Of a stretch of DNA of 5,713 nucleotides, positions 1 to 5,713 are shown in pieces. Under the pieces are notes generated by a model. The model saw nothing but the letters and a program-made list of their open reading frames with translations, did no database searches and was not told the origin of the DNA. The DNA is from Gemmatimonadota bacterium (GTDB taxonomy: Bacteria; Gemmatimonadota; Gemmatimonadetes; Gemmatimonadales; GWC2-71-9), in the NCBI GenBank assembly GCA_024640185.1, contig JAHEFN010000119.1:667-6379 (forward strand), given 5' to 3'. Made by a program: the position numbers and the translations under genes. Numbering within the stretch: the stretch's first letter is position 1; every line of letters starts with the position of its first letter.

Positions 1-2929
1 TGGGTGCCTCGGTGCCCGAGGCGAGGGGAAGCCGGTCGGGGCCCATACCCGCCAGGGCCCCGGCAGCCCACAGCCCCTCACGACGCTCCACTCCGAGCGA
101 GGCGAGCGATCCCGCTGCGGCGAGTCCTTCCAGCCCGGCCACCGACAGCCCGGTGCGCTGGGCGAGGTCCGTCACCGAATCGAACGGCCCCGCCGCCAGT
201 CGGGCGGCCTCGATCCTCATGATCTCGGACTCCCCGAGGTTGCGCACGGAACGCAGCCCCATCCGGACGCCGGTGGCCATGCGTACCGGATCGTCGAGTG
301 GCCCTCTCCCCCGCCGCCAGGTGATCCCGTAGTACCGGGCGTGATCGTCCGGGTCGGCGGCAACCGGGACCACCGTGCAGTCGTACTCCGAATCGTTGAT
401 ATCGGGCTCGAGCACCACCACCCCGTGGCGGATCGCATCCTGGACGAGCGAGTTGGGGCTGTAGAAGCCCATGGGTTGGGCGTTGAGCAGCCCGGCGAGG
501 AACTCTGCCGGCCAGTGGTACTTGAGCCAGGCCGACATGTACACGATGTAGGCGAAGGAGACCGAATGACTCTCGGGGAAGCCGAACGAGGCAAACCCCT
601 GCAGCTTCTCCCAGATCTCCTCGGCGGCAGCACCGGTGATCCCGTTGCCTGCCATCCCTGCGAAGGTCTCGGCCCGTAGCTTGGCCATCTCCTCATCGGA
701 CCGTTTGTGGGTCATCGCCTGGCGCAACCGGTCCGACTGCCCCGGGGAGTATCCGGCGCACACCCTGGCCAGTTCCATGAGCTGCTCCTGGAACACCGGG
801 ACACCCAGGGTCTTCTCCAGAATCGGGATCGCCAGCGGGTGGGGGTAGCGCACCGGTTCCTCCCCATTGCGGCGGCGGAGATACGGATGGACCGAATGTC
901 CCTGGATCGGGCCGGGGCGGATGAGTGCCACCTCCACCGCCAGGTCGTAGAAGGTCTTCGGCTTCATGCGAGGCAACGTCGCCATCTGGGCTCGCGACTC
1001 CACCTGGAACAACCCCACCGTGTCGGCGGTGGTGAGCATCCGGTAGACGATCGGCTCCTGGGGGATGGTGGCGAGGTCGACCGCCACCCCGTGTACGTCC
1101 TCGATGAGGTCGACGGTGAGATGCAGGGCGTTGAGCATGCCCAGACCGAGCAGGTCGAACTTGACGATCCCCATCGAGGCGCAGTCGTCCTTGTCCCACT
1201 GCAGCACCGATCGGTCCTCCATGCGCCCCCACTCCAGCGGGACGGTCTCATGGAGCGGCCGGTCGGCGATGACCATCCCCCCGGAGTGGATCCCGAGGTG
1301 TCGGGGAAACCCGTCGATCCGACTGCACATGTCCAGGATGAAGTCGGCCGTGGCTCCCCCTGGCAGTTCCAGGAACTCACCGATCGCATCGGCCTTACGG
1401 GTGTCGAGGTACTTGGTGAGCCCGTTCACCTGGGCCTGGGTGAACCCGAAGGCCTTGCCGACGTCCTGGAGCACCGAACGGGCCCGGTAGGTGATCACGT
1501 TGGCCACCATGGCGGCGCGGTCCCGACCGTACCTCCCGTAGCAGTACTGGATCACCTCCTCGCGCCGCTCCGCCTCGAAATCGACATCGATGTCGGGAGG
1601 GCGGCCCCGCTCGTCCGACAGGAATCGTTCGAAGGGCAGCCCCAGCCGGATGGGGTCGACCCTGGTGAGGTCGAGGCACCGGCACACGGCCGAATCTGCA
1701 CCCGAGCCCCGGATCTGACAGAAGATGTCGCGGCTCCTGGCGAACTGCACGATGTCCCACACCACCAGGAAGTAGCCGGGGAACCCGAGTCGCTCGATCA
1801 CCTCCAGTTCGTGCTCGAGCCGGGCCAACGCCCCCCGGTCGATGAGACCGGGACCATCGCCGGGATAACAGCGGCGCGCCCCCTCCAGCGTGAGGTGACG
1901 CAGGTACTCCATCTCGTTGCGAAACCCCCCGGGCATCGGGAAGTCCGGCAGTCGCGGAGCCACCAGGGTGAGGTCGAATGCCAGATCCCTCCCCAGGTCG
2001 GCGGCGCGCTCCACCGCCCCCGGGTAGCGACCCATCCGGCGCTCCATCTCTTCGGGCGACTTGAGAAACCGCTCGTCGGTGGCCGGCCAATGACCGTGAC
2101 CGGCGTCGAGGTCGCGCCTGCCCCCGATCGCAGCCAGCACTTCGGCCACATCGGCCTCGGCACGGTCGTGATAGTGCACGTTGTTGGTGGCCACCAGCGG
2201 GATCCGCAGCCGATCCCCCACAGCCGCGATCACATCATTGCGGAGGTCGTCCTCCGGCATCCCGTGATGCCACACCTCGAGAAGGAGACGATCGCCGAAC
2301 ACCGCACGCAACTCCATGGCTGCTGCGAGTGCCGCGTCGTAGTCCCCGGTAGCGGCTGCTCTCGGCACCGCACCCCGGTGACATCCGCTCAGAGCGAACA
2401 GACGCCCTCGAACGGCAGCCTCGATGAGATCGTTCTCGTCGTAGACCGGACGGTCCTTCTCTCCCCGGAACTGGGCCATGGTCACCAGATGAGACAGTGC
2501 CGAATACCCGCCGGGATCGGGGGCCAACAGCACCAGGTGATCGGTCGCGGGCAGATCCACCGGCTTGGAGCCGTGCATCCGCCGGATCCGGCCCCTGCGC
2601 GGTCGCGCCGCCGCGATTGTCGGCTCTCGACCAGTGGCTCGTGGCTCTCCCTCCAGGGAGGAGTGATCGTGTCGAGCCGAGGTGCCGGAGATCACCGGTC
2701 GACGGCCACCGGCCGACGGCAGCCCGATCTCCACGCCGTACACCGTGGGAAGACCCACCGCGGCGGCGGCCACCCTGAACCGGGCCGACCCGTAGAAGCC
2801 GTCGTGGTCGGTGACGGCCAGTGCCTCGTACCCGAGTCCGGCGGCACGCTCCACCAGTTGGTGCGGATGGGAGGCGCCATCGAGAAAGGAGTAGTTGGTG
2901 TGGGAGTGCAGTTCCGCGTAGCGCGCCAT
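1..2929 (-). CDS. dnaE2: Error-prone DNA polymerase III alpha subunit DnaE2 (C-terminus cut by left window edge)
   Basis: DnaE2 is a C-family translesion polymerase that copies past DNA damage and causes SOS-induced mutagenesis, usually with ImuA/ImuB-type partners. 976 codons are visible from the ATG at 2929; the frame stays open to base 1, and family length is about 1030-1110, so the C-terminal end is missing. The N-terminal PHP domain shows the usual metal-ligand motifs: H8-x-H10, D17, TDHD at 40-43, GVE at 65-67, LSGC ending at C183, H221/H222 and NxH at 250-252. The palm has RGSGADSA (407-414), PDIDVDF (445-451, D446 and D448) and KFD (D592), giving three catalytic aspartates. IRPGPIQG (670-677), FQEQ (713-716), a helix-hairpin-helix region near 888-940 and a late RREGLWAAG motif fit DnaE2 better than replicative DnaE1. 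This ATG gives the canonical PHP start. No Shine-Dalgarno sequence is seen; a perfect LexA box lies 14 bp upstream. No imuA or imuB is in view. Confidence 0.96.
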   Translation of the reverse strand, partial: MARYAELHSHTNYSFLDGASHPHQLVERAAGLGYEALAVTDHDGFYGSARFRVAAAAVGLPTVYGVEIGLPSAGGRRPVISGTSARHDHSSLEGEPRATGREPTIAAARPRRGRIRRMHGSKPVDLPATDHLVLLAPDPGGYSALSHLVTMAQFRGEKDRPVYDENDLIEAAVRGRLFALSGCHRGAVPRAAATGDYDAALAAAMELRAVFGDRLLLEVWHHGMPEDDLRNDVIAAVGDRLRIPLVATNNVHYHDRAEADVAEVLAAIGGRRDLDAGHGHWPATDERFLKSPEEMERRMGRYPGAVERAADLGRDLAFDLTLVAPRLPDFPMPGGFRNEMEYLRHLTLEGARRCYPGDGPGLIDRGALARLEHELEVIERLGFPGYFLVVWDIVQFARSRDIFCQIRGSGADSAVCRCLDLTRVDPIRLGLPFERFLSDERGRPPDIDVDFEAERREEVIQYCYGRYGRDRAAMVANVITYRARSVLQDVGKAFGFTQAQVNGLTKYLDTRKADAIGEFLELPGGATADFILDMCSRIDGFPRHLGIHSGGMVIADRPLHETVPLEWGRMEDRSVLQWDKDDCASMGIVKFDLLGLGMLNALHLTVDLIEDVHGVAVDLATIPQEPIVYRMLTTADTVGLFQVESRAQMATLPRMKPKTFYDLAVEVALIRPGPIQGHSVHPYLRRRNGEEPVRYPHPLAIPILEKTLGVPVFQEQLMELARVCAGYSPGQSDRLRQAMTHKRSDEEMAKLRAETFAGMAGNGITGAAAEEIWEKLQGFASFGFPESHSVSFAYIVYMSAWLKYHWPAEFLAGLLNAQPMGFYSPNSLVQDAIRHGVVVLEPDINDSEYDCTVVPVAADPDDHARYYGITWRRGRGPLDDPVRMATGVRMGLRSVRNLGESEIMRIEAARLAAGPFDSVTDLAQRTGLSVAGLEGLAAAGSLASLGVERREGLWAAGALAGMGPDRLPLASGTEAP

Positions 2930-2938
2930 GGGAAGGCG

Positions 2939-2944
2939 AGTCTA
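2939..2944 (-). promoter_or_regulatory. Possible -10 element of dnaE2
   Basis: Read on the minus strand this is TAGACT, matching the TANNNT -10 pattern. It ends 9 nt before the ATG at 2929, so transcription would start within a few bases of the start codon and the mRNA would be nearly leaderless. That fits the lack of a ribosome-binding site. The LexA palindrome abuts its upstream side. No good -35 is seen. The call rests on position and a very degenerate motif. Confidence 0.3.
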
Positions 2945-2961
2945 TCGAACACCTGTTCGAT
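2944..2961. promoter_or_regulatory. LexA operator (SOS box) between dnaE2 and the divergent small ORF
   Basis: The sequence ATCGAACACCTGTTCGAT is an inverted repeat with perfect 8-bp arms and a 2-bp centre. It contains an exact match to the actinobacterial/Firmicutes LexA consensus CGAAC-N4-GTTCG (2946-2959), extended to TCGAAC-N4-GTTCGA (2945-2960). It ends 14 bp before the dnaE2 ATG and overlaps its possible -10 hexamer by one base, a position where bound LexA would block transcription until RecA-driven self-cleavage after DNA damage. It also lies 40 bp upstream of the GTG of the divergent small gene, so it may control both directions; only control of dnaE2 is expected from known biology. 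Confidence 0.9.
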
Positions 2962-2977
2962 CCGATCGAGAGATCGG
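2962..2977. repeat. Inverted repeat adjoining the LexA box
   Basis: CCGATC-GAGA-GATCGG is a perfect 6-bp inverted repeat with a 4-base centre, beginning at the base after the LexA palindrome ends. Read as plus-strand RNA, it would be a short stem closed by a GAGA (GNRA-type) tetraloop in the leader of the small gene, if transcription starts upstream of it. As DNA it could be a second operator for another regulator. It does not match the LexA consensus. Neither role is established, and a 6-bp repeat in GC-rich DNA could be chance. Confidence 0.5.
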
Positions 2978-2989
2978 GATGCCTCCGAT

Positions 2990-2995
2990 TACCGT
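2990..2995 (+). promoter_or_regulatory. Possible -10 element of the small membrane-protein gene
   Basis: TACCGT on the plus strand fits TANNNT and ends 6 nt before the GTG at 3002, where a leaderless transcript would begin. No Shine-Dalgarno sequence precedes that GTG at usual spacing, and no convincing -35 is visible. This is weak evidence that is only suggestive because the dnaE2 side shows the same arrangement. Confidence 0.22.
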
Positions 2996-3001
2996 CCCGA
3001 C

Positions 3002-3217
3002 GTGGAATTCGACCCCTTCGACCTACCCCACGACGACCCGTGGGGTGACGAGGCTCCCCCGCTGCTGCGCAGGCCGATGGTGCGAGGCACCATCACCATC
3101 CTCGTCATCGTGAGCTTCGTGATGCTCACCCTCATGTCCACCTGCAGTCCACGCACCACCCGCATCGGGCCCACGACCACCACCACGCTGCAACGGACCC
3201 TCGCACTCAATCCGTAG
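3002..3217 (+). CDS. Small single-pass membrane protein, 71 aa, unknown function
   Basis: The GTG at 3002 is the only plausible start: in this frame upstream the sequence reads through the intergenic operators and then antisense to dnaE2. The product has an acidic, proline-rich N-terminus with FDPFD and DDPWGDE (residues 3-17), then LLRR (21-24), one strongly hydrophobic segment at about residues 30-47 (TITILVIVSFVMLTLMST), a Cys at 48, and a Thr-rich tail (TTTTT at 58-62). The RR...R before the segment predicts N-inside, C-outside topology. Cys48 follows M-S-T, a poor lipobox, so a lipoprotein is unlikely. This composition is not what a random reading of GC-rich DNA gives. It is divergent from dnaE2 across the LexA box, which makes SOS induction possible but unproven. 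Its 3' end overlaps the opposing gene by 11 bp. I do not recognise a family. Confidence 0.72.
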   Translation: MEFDPFDLPHDDPWGDEAPPLLRRPMVRGTITILVIVSFVMLTLMSTCSPRTTRIGPTTTTTLQRTLALNP

Positions 3218-4208
3218 CGAGCTCGTCGTCCTCGCGATAGCTGTCGAATGCCTCCAGCGCCCAGGAGAGGCCGTCCTGGGGCGACTCGATGGCGAGACAA
3301 CCCGACCACCCCGCCACGTGATCGAGCGGCTCCCACACGCGCCATGAGAGCCTGGAGGCGGCGGCTCCCACCTCGTCCGGGGAAGCGGGCCAGCCCACAT
3401 CGGTGAGCGTGGTCACCAGCCACCAGGCTGCGAACCGCCCCATGGCACTGCCCCGGCGCCGTCCGTAGGCCCCGCCCGAAGCGGCCACCCAGCCGACCAC
3501 GGCCAGTCCGAGATCGGGCTCGATCGGCGCCATCCGGCACGCAGCATGACCCAGAGCCGCCACCGCCGCCGCAGCACCCCCCTCGACGGCGACCGCAGCG
3601 GCCCGACCGTTCGACTGTCGGGCCCACACCGCTCCGATATCGAGCAACGCCTCGATGGATTCGTCGTCGTCGACCGTTGCCCCCGGAGACGGGAGTTCCC
3701 GCTCGGTGAGCGGAGGAAGCTCGGGAGCGGTGAAGTCGGCCTCGTCCGCCCGGTATACCGCCACCGGGTAGCGCGGCTCCCACGGCTCCAGACGTCGCGG
3801 GATCTCGAGCACATGAGGGTCGATCGAATCGTCGGAGGAGAGATCCTCCCCGCGCATCACCCGATCATGAGCACACAGCGCACGGGCGGGTCCGATCGGG
3901 AGATGATCCCTGAGTTCACTCCAGACGTGGGTGCTCCCGGCGACCTCCCACAACGGCCCCAGGGCGAACCGGCCGGCCTCCTCGTCGACCACGGCACCAG
4001 CGTGCGGGCCGGGGGCCTCGAGCGCCAGCCGGTACTCGGCGTACTCGGCGGCAGGCCACAACTGGAGCCCTCGTTGTTCGAGAGCGTGTCGGCACCGGTC
4101 GCGCAACTCGACGATGCCGTCCCAGTCGCGCGACGAACACAGCCCGTCGACCATCCGGATGAGGGCGTCGAGATCACCGGCCGCAACCGCCTCGGAGAGT
4201 GAACTCAC
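3207..4208 (-). CDS. Hypothetical protein, 333 aa, translationally coupled to a TPR-AAA+ ATPase
   Basis: It starts at a GTG overlapping the stop of the upstream ATPase gene (GTGA) and ends at TGA 3209-3207. No Shine-Dalgarno sequence precedes it, so it is probably translated by reinitiation and made with the ATPase. No signal peptide or clear membrane segment is seen, so it is likely cytoplasmic. The N-terminal ~130 residues look helical and repeat-like (for example ALGPLWEVAGSTHVWSELRD, then ARALCAHDRVMRGED). An acidic, proline-rich linker follows near 130-180. The C-terminal half is Ala-rich and helical, with an Arg-rich YGRRRG (248-253), a tryptophan-rich stretch including AAWW and GWPASPDE, and a late ESPQDGLSWAL. 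I see no catalytic motif and cannot name the family. DUF6183 would be a first profile to test, but that is recollection only. Codon use matches the neighbours. A structural or regulatory partner of the ATPase is the simplest inference. Confidence 0.85.
   Translation of the reverse strand: MSSLSEAVAAGDLDALIRMVDGLCSSRDWDGIVELRDRCRHALEQRGLQLWPAAEYAEYRLALEAPGPHAGAVVDEEAGRFALGPLWEVAGSTHVWSELRDHLPIGPARALCAHDRVMRGEDLSSDDSIDPHVLEIPRRLEPWEPRYPVAVYRADEADFTAPELPPLTERELPSPGATVDDDESIEALLDIGAVWARQSNGRAAAVAVEGGAAAAVAALGHAACRMAPIEPDLGLAVVGWVAASGGAYGRRRGSAMGRFAAWWLVTTLTDVGWPASPDEVGAAASRLSWRVWEPLDHVAGWSGCLAIESPQDGLSWALEAFDSYREDDELATD
4205..4208 (-). other. GTGA start/stop overlap coupling the two minus-strand genes
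   Basis: On the minus strand the four bases GTGA hold both the GTG start of the 333-residue protein and the TGA stop of the ATPase. The preceding 17 bases contain no GGAGG-like sequence. This geometry usually means termination-reinitiation and fixed relative expression, and it is the main evidence that the two proteins work together. Confidence 0.8.
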
Positions 4209-5713
4209 GCGGACAAGGCGACGAACTCGCCGATCAACGACGGCGCCTCGCCCTCGATTCGCTTCCAGAAGGCCTTGTTCTCCGGATCGCCCGCTCCGAA
4301 GAGATGATCGAACTTGACCCGGTCCTCACCCGGCGGCATCCGGAGAACGGCCCGGGCGGCGAACTCGGCCAACTGGCGGGCGTTGCGGAGGTAGTCGGTC
4401 GCCGCCACGTAGAACAGGGCGGCTCGCTCGACGGCCGCCACCGGCTTGCCGGCCCGTTCGGCGGCCCCCAGGAAGTGGCCGGCCGCAACGAGCATCTGAT
4501 CGCCGATGTCGAGACCGGCCACCTCGACCATGTTGCCCTCCGGAGTCCTGCTCAGCAGATCCGTGCCCTTGGGCCGCGCCCGGATCGATGCGAGGAACTC
4601 GGCCATCGATGAGCCGCCGCTGCCGGCCATGATGAATACGACGGGCGCTGCCCTGCGGGCGTTCCCGTCGAGGTAGGGCAACAGCAGGCCGTACTGCCAG
4701 GTCTCGTCGGGGCGGGCGTCGATCTCGTCCAACAACACCAGCGTCGGACGATCGCCTGCCATCACATCGTCGAGCGCACCACGCAGGCCGCCCTCGTCGA
4801 GACGCGCCAGGTTGAGCTCGACGAAGTCGATCCCGTCGGTCGATCGGGCGATCTCCTCGGCGAAGAAGGTCTTGCCGCTCCCGGGTGATGCCCACAGCAG
4901 GTGGTTCTCGCGATTGCCCCCGCCTCCCATCAGCCCACCCACGATGCGCTGGCGGGCGTCGGACAGCGCGTTGCGCACGGTCGCAGAGAACCGGGTGTAG
5001 CGACCCACCACGGAATAGCGGCGAATCACGATGTCGTCGAGTTCTCCGAGCAGATCCAGGGTCGCAGCGGCGCGATCCTCGGTCCCCGTGGCCCCGACAC
5101 CTGCCAGATCGAGCCGGGCGCCGAGCCGCTCGAGATCGGCGACGGCGGCAGCGGTCTCGAGGGCCCCTGCCTCCGAGCGCCCGGCAGCCTCCAACGATCG
5201 TCCGAGCCCCAGTCGGGCTCGCGCCGCGTCGTAGGGCAGGCCGGCCTCGAGCCACGCCGAGTACGCGGCCCTGAAATCGGCGGCGGCTGCGGCTGCCTCA
5301 CCTCCGAACTCGGCCACCAGGGCCCTGGAGAAGGCGCTCGCCGCACGAAGCGCAGGAGCCGAATACCGCCCGGCGATACTGCCGAGCTCCTCGCTGGCCC
5401 GCTCCGCAGCCGGGCGATCACCCTGCGCCAGATAGATCTCCACGGCTGCCGGCAACAACTTGAGGCGATCGAGCGGGGCATCGGGTCGGGCGTCGAGGGC
5501 AGCCGAGATGAGGGCGGCAGCCGCATCCTGGTGCCCCTGGGCGGCCCGCAGCTGGGCCAACCCCGGCATCGCATCGTGGCCCATCCCGTGCGCCCGCATG
5601 AACTCGCGCTCCGCGGCTTCGAGATCTCCCCGAACGAGATGGACGTTGCCGAGCTCGGCGATGGCCGCAGCCGCAAACGGGGTCAACGATTGGAGCTGTC
5701 CCGCAGCCCTCTC
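4205..5713 (-). CDS. TPR-repeat protein with C-terminal AAA+ ATPase domain (N-terminus cut by right window edge)
   Basis: 502 codons are visible. The frame is open through base 5713, so the TTG at 5686 is not the true start and the N-terminus lies outside. Visible residues 1 to about 200 are Ala-rich TPR-like helical repeats (AELGNVHLVRGDLEAAEREF near 18-37; later ARPDAP, LLPAAVEIYLAQGD, APALRAASAFSRAL, PYDAARARLGLGRSLEA). They resemble the tail of large MalT/LuxR-type regulators and of cyclase-ATPase proteins. Instead of the LuxR helix-turn-helix expected there, an AAA+ module follows: Walker A ASPGSGKT (275-282, K281), Walker B TLVLLDEIDA (D329, E330), a sensor-1 region FIMAGS near 360-365, an arginine-finger candidate LLSR (R389), and sensor-2-like LRNARQL (R446). 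All key ATPase residues are present, so ATP hydrolysis is likely. No protease, nuclease, GAFTGA loop or membrane segment is seen. Target and pathway are unknown; it is coupled to the 333-residue protein downstream. Confidence 0.9.
   Translation of the reverse strand, partial: ERAAGQLQSLTPFAAAAIAELGNVHLVRGDLEAAEREFMRAHGMGHDAMPGLAQLRAAQGHQDAAAALISAALDARPDAPLDRLKLLPAAVEIYLAQGDRPAAERASEELGSIAGRYSAPALRAASAFSRALVAEFGGEAAAAAADFRAAYSAWLEAGLPYDAARARLGLGRSLEAAGRSEAGALETAAAVADLERLGARLDLAGVGATGTEDRAAATLDLLGELDDIVIRRYSVVGRYTRFSATVRNALSDARQRIVGGLMGGGGNRENHLLWASPGSGKTFFAEEIARSTDGIDFVELNLARLDEGGLRGALDDVMAGDRPTLVLLDEIDARPDETWQYGLLLPYLDGNARRAAPVVFIMAGSGGSSMAEFLASIRARPKGTDLLSRTPEGNMVEVAGLDIGDQMLVAAGHFLGAAERAGKPVAAVERAALFYVAATDYLRNARQLAEFAARAVLRMPPGEDRVKFDHLFGAGDPENKAFWKRIEGEAPSLIGEFVALSA

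Noticed and set aside
707..3001. Long plus-strand open frame running opposite dnaE2
   Set aside because: It is the antisense shadow of a highly conserved DnaE2 reading frame and gives Arg/His/Gly-rich protein with no domain logic. Only its last 71 codons (3002-3217), beyond dnaE2, look like a real gene.
3002..3217. Lipoprotein call for the small membrane protein (Cys48 after the hydrophobic segment)
   Set aside because: The residues before the Cys are M-S-T. Thr at -1 does not fit the lipobox, and the hydrophobic segment starts about 30 residues in, late for a signal peptide.
2989..3783. 264-codon minus-strand frame overlapping the 333-residue gene
   Set aside because: Arg/Gly-rich out-of-frame reading of the 333-residue gene's strand. 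It lacks the GTGA coupling and would run across the small plus-strand gene.
3546..4202. 218-codon plus-strand frame antisense to the 333-residue gene
   Set aside because: Composition is typical of the complement of GC-rich coding DNA. The minus-strand frame is coupled to the ATPase and has coherent helical and Trp motifs.
4326..5255. 309-codon minus-strand frame inside the ATPase gene
   Set aside because: An alternative frame with a strongly Arg-rich product. The overlapping frame encodes clear TPR, Walker A and Walker B motifs.
5684..5686. TTG at 5686 as the ATPase start codon
   Set aside because: The same frame is open through the window edge, and the codons before it continue the repeat region, so the gene most likely begins outside the window.

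Overview
The window is high-GC bacterial DNA packed with genes. The best guess for its source is a high-GC actinobacterium, possibly Acidimicrobiia-like. Three things point that way: strong G/C preference at third codon positions, GTG starts without clear Shine-Dalgarno sequences, and a LexA operator of the CGAAC-N4-GTTCG type used by Actinobacteria and Firmicutes. The class-level guess is inference; no rRNA or other taxonomic marker is present.

Layout. (1) Positions 1-2929, minus strand, hold most of an error-prone DNA polymerase III alpha subunit (dnaE2). Its last part, roughly 60-130 residues judging from the family's usual length, lies beyond the left edge. (2) Positions 2930-3001 are a 72-bp divergent intergenic region. 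It contains a perfect LexA/SOS operator (2944-2961) directly next to a second inverted repeat (2962-2977), plus weak -10-like hexamers facing each way. (3) Positions 3002-3217, plus strand, hold a 71-residue, single-pass membrane miniprotein of unknown function, divergent from dnaE2. (4) Positions 3207-4208, minus strand, hold an unrecognised 333-residue protein whose 3' end overlaps the miniprotein gene by 11 bp tail to tail. (5) Positions 4205-5713, minus strand, hold the C-terminal 502 residues of a larger protein. TPR-like helical repeats, of the kind seen in MalT/LuxR-type regulators, are followed by an AAA+ ATPase module; the N-terminus lies beyond the right edge. Genes 4 and 5 are coupled by a GTGA start/stop overlap and form one operon.

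Functionally there are two units. The left one is a DNA-damage (SOS) unit: LexA repression of dnaE2, and possibly of the divergent membrane miniprotein through the same operator. The right one is a two-gene operon of a TPR-AAA+ ATPase and a coupled partner of unknown function. It is the most likely place for undescribed biology, but its role cannot be read from this fragment. I see no RNA genes, CRISPR arrays, insertion sequences, attachment sites or convincing intrinsic terminators.
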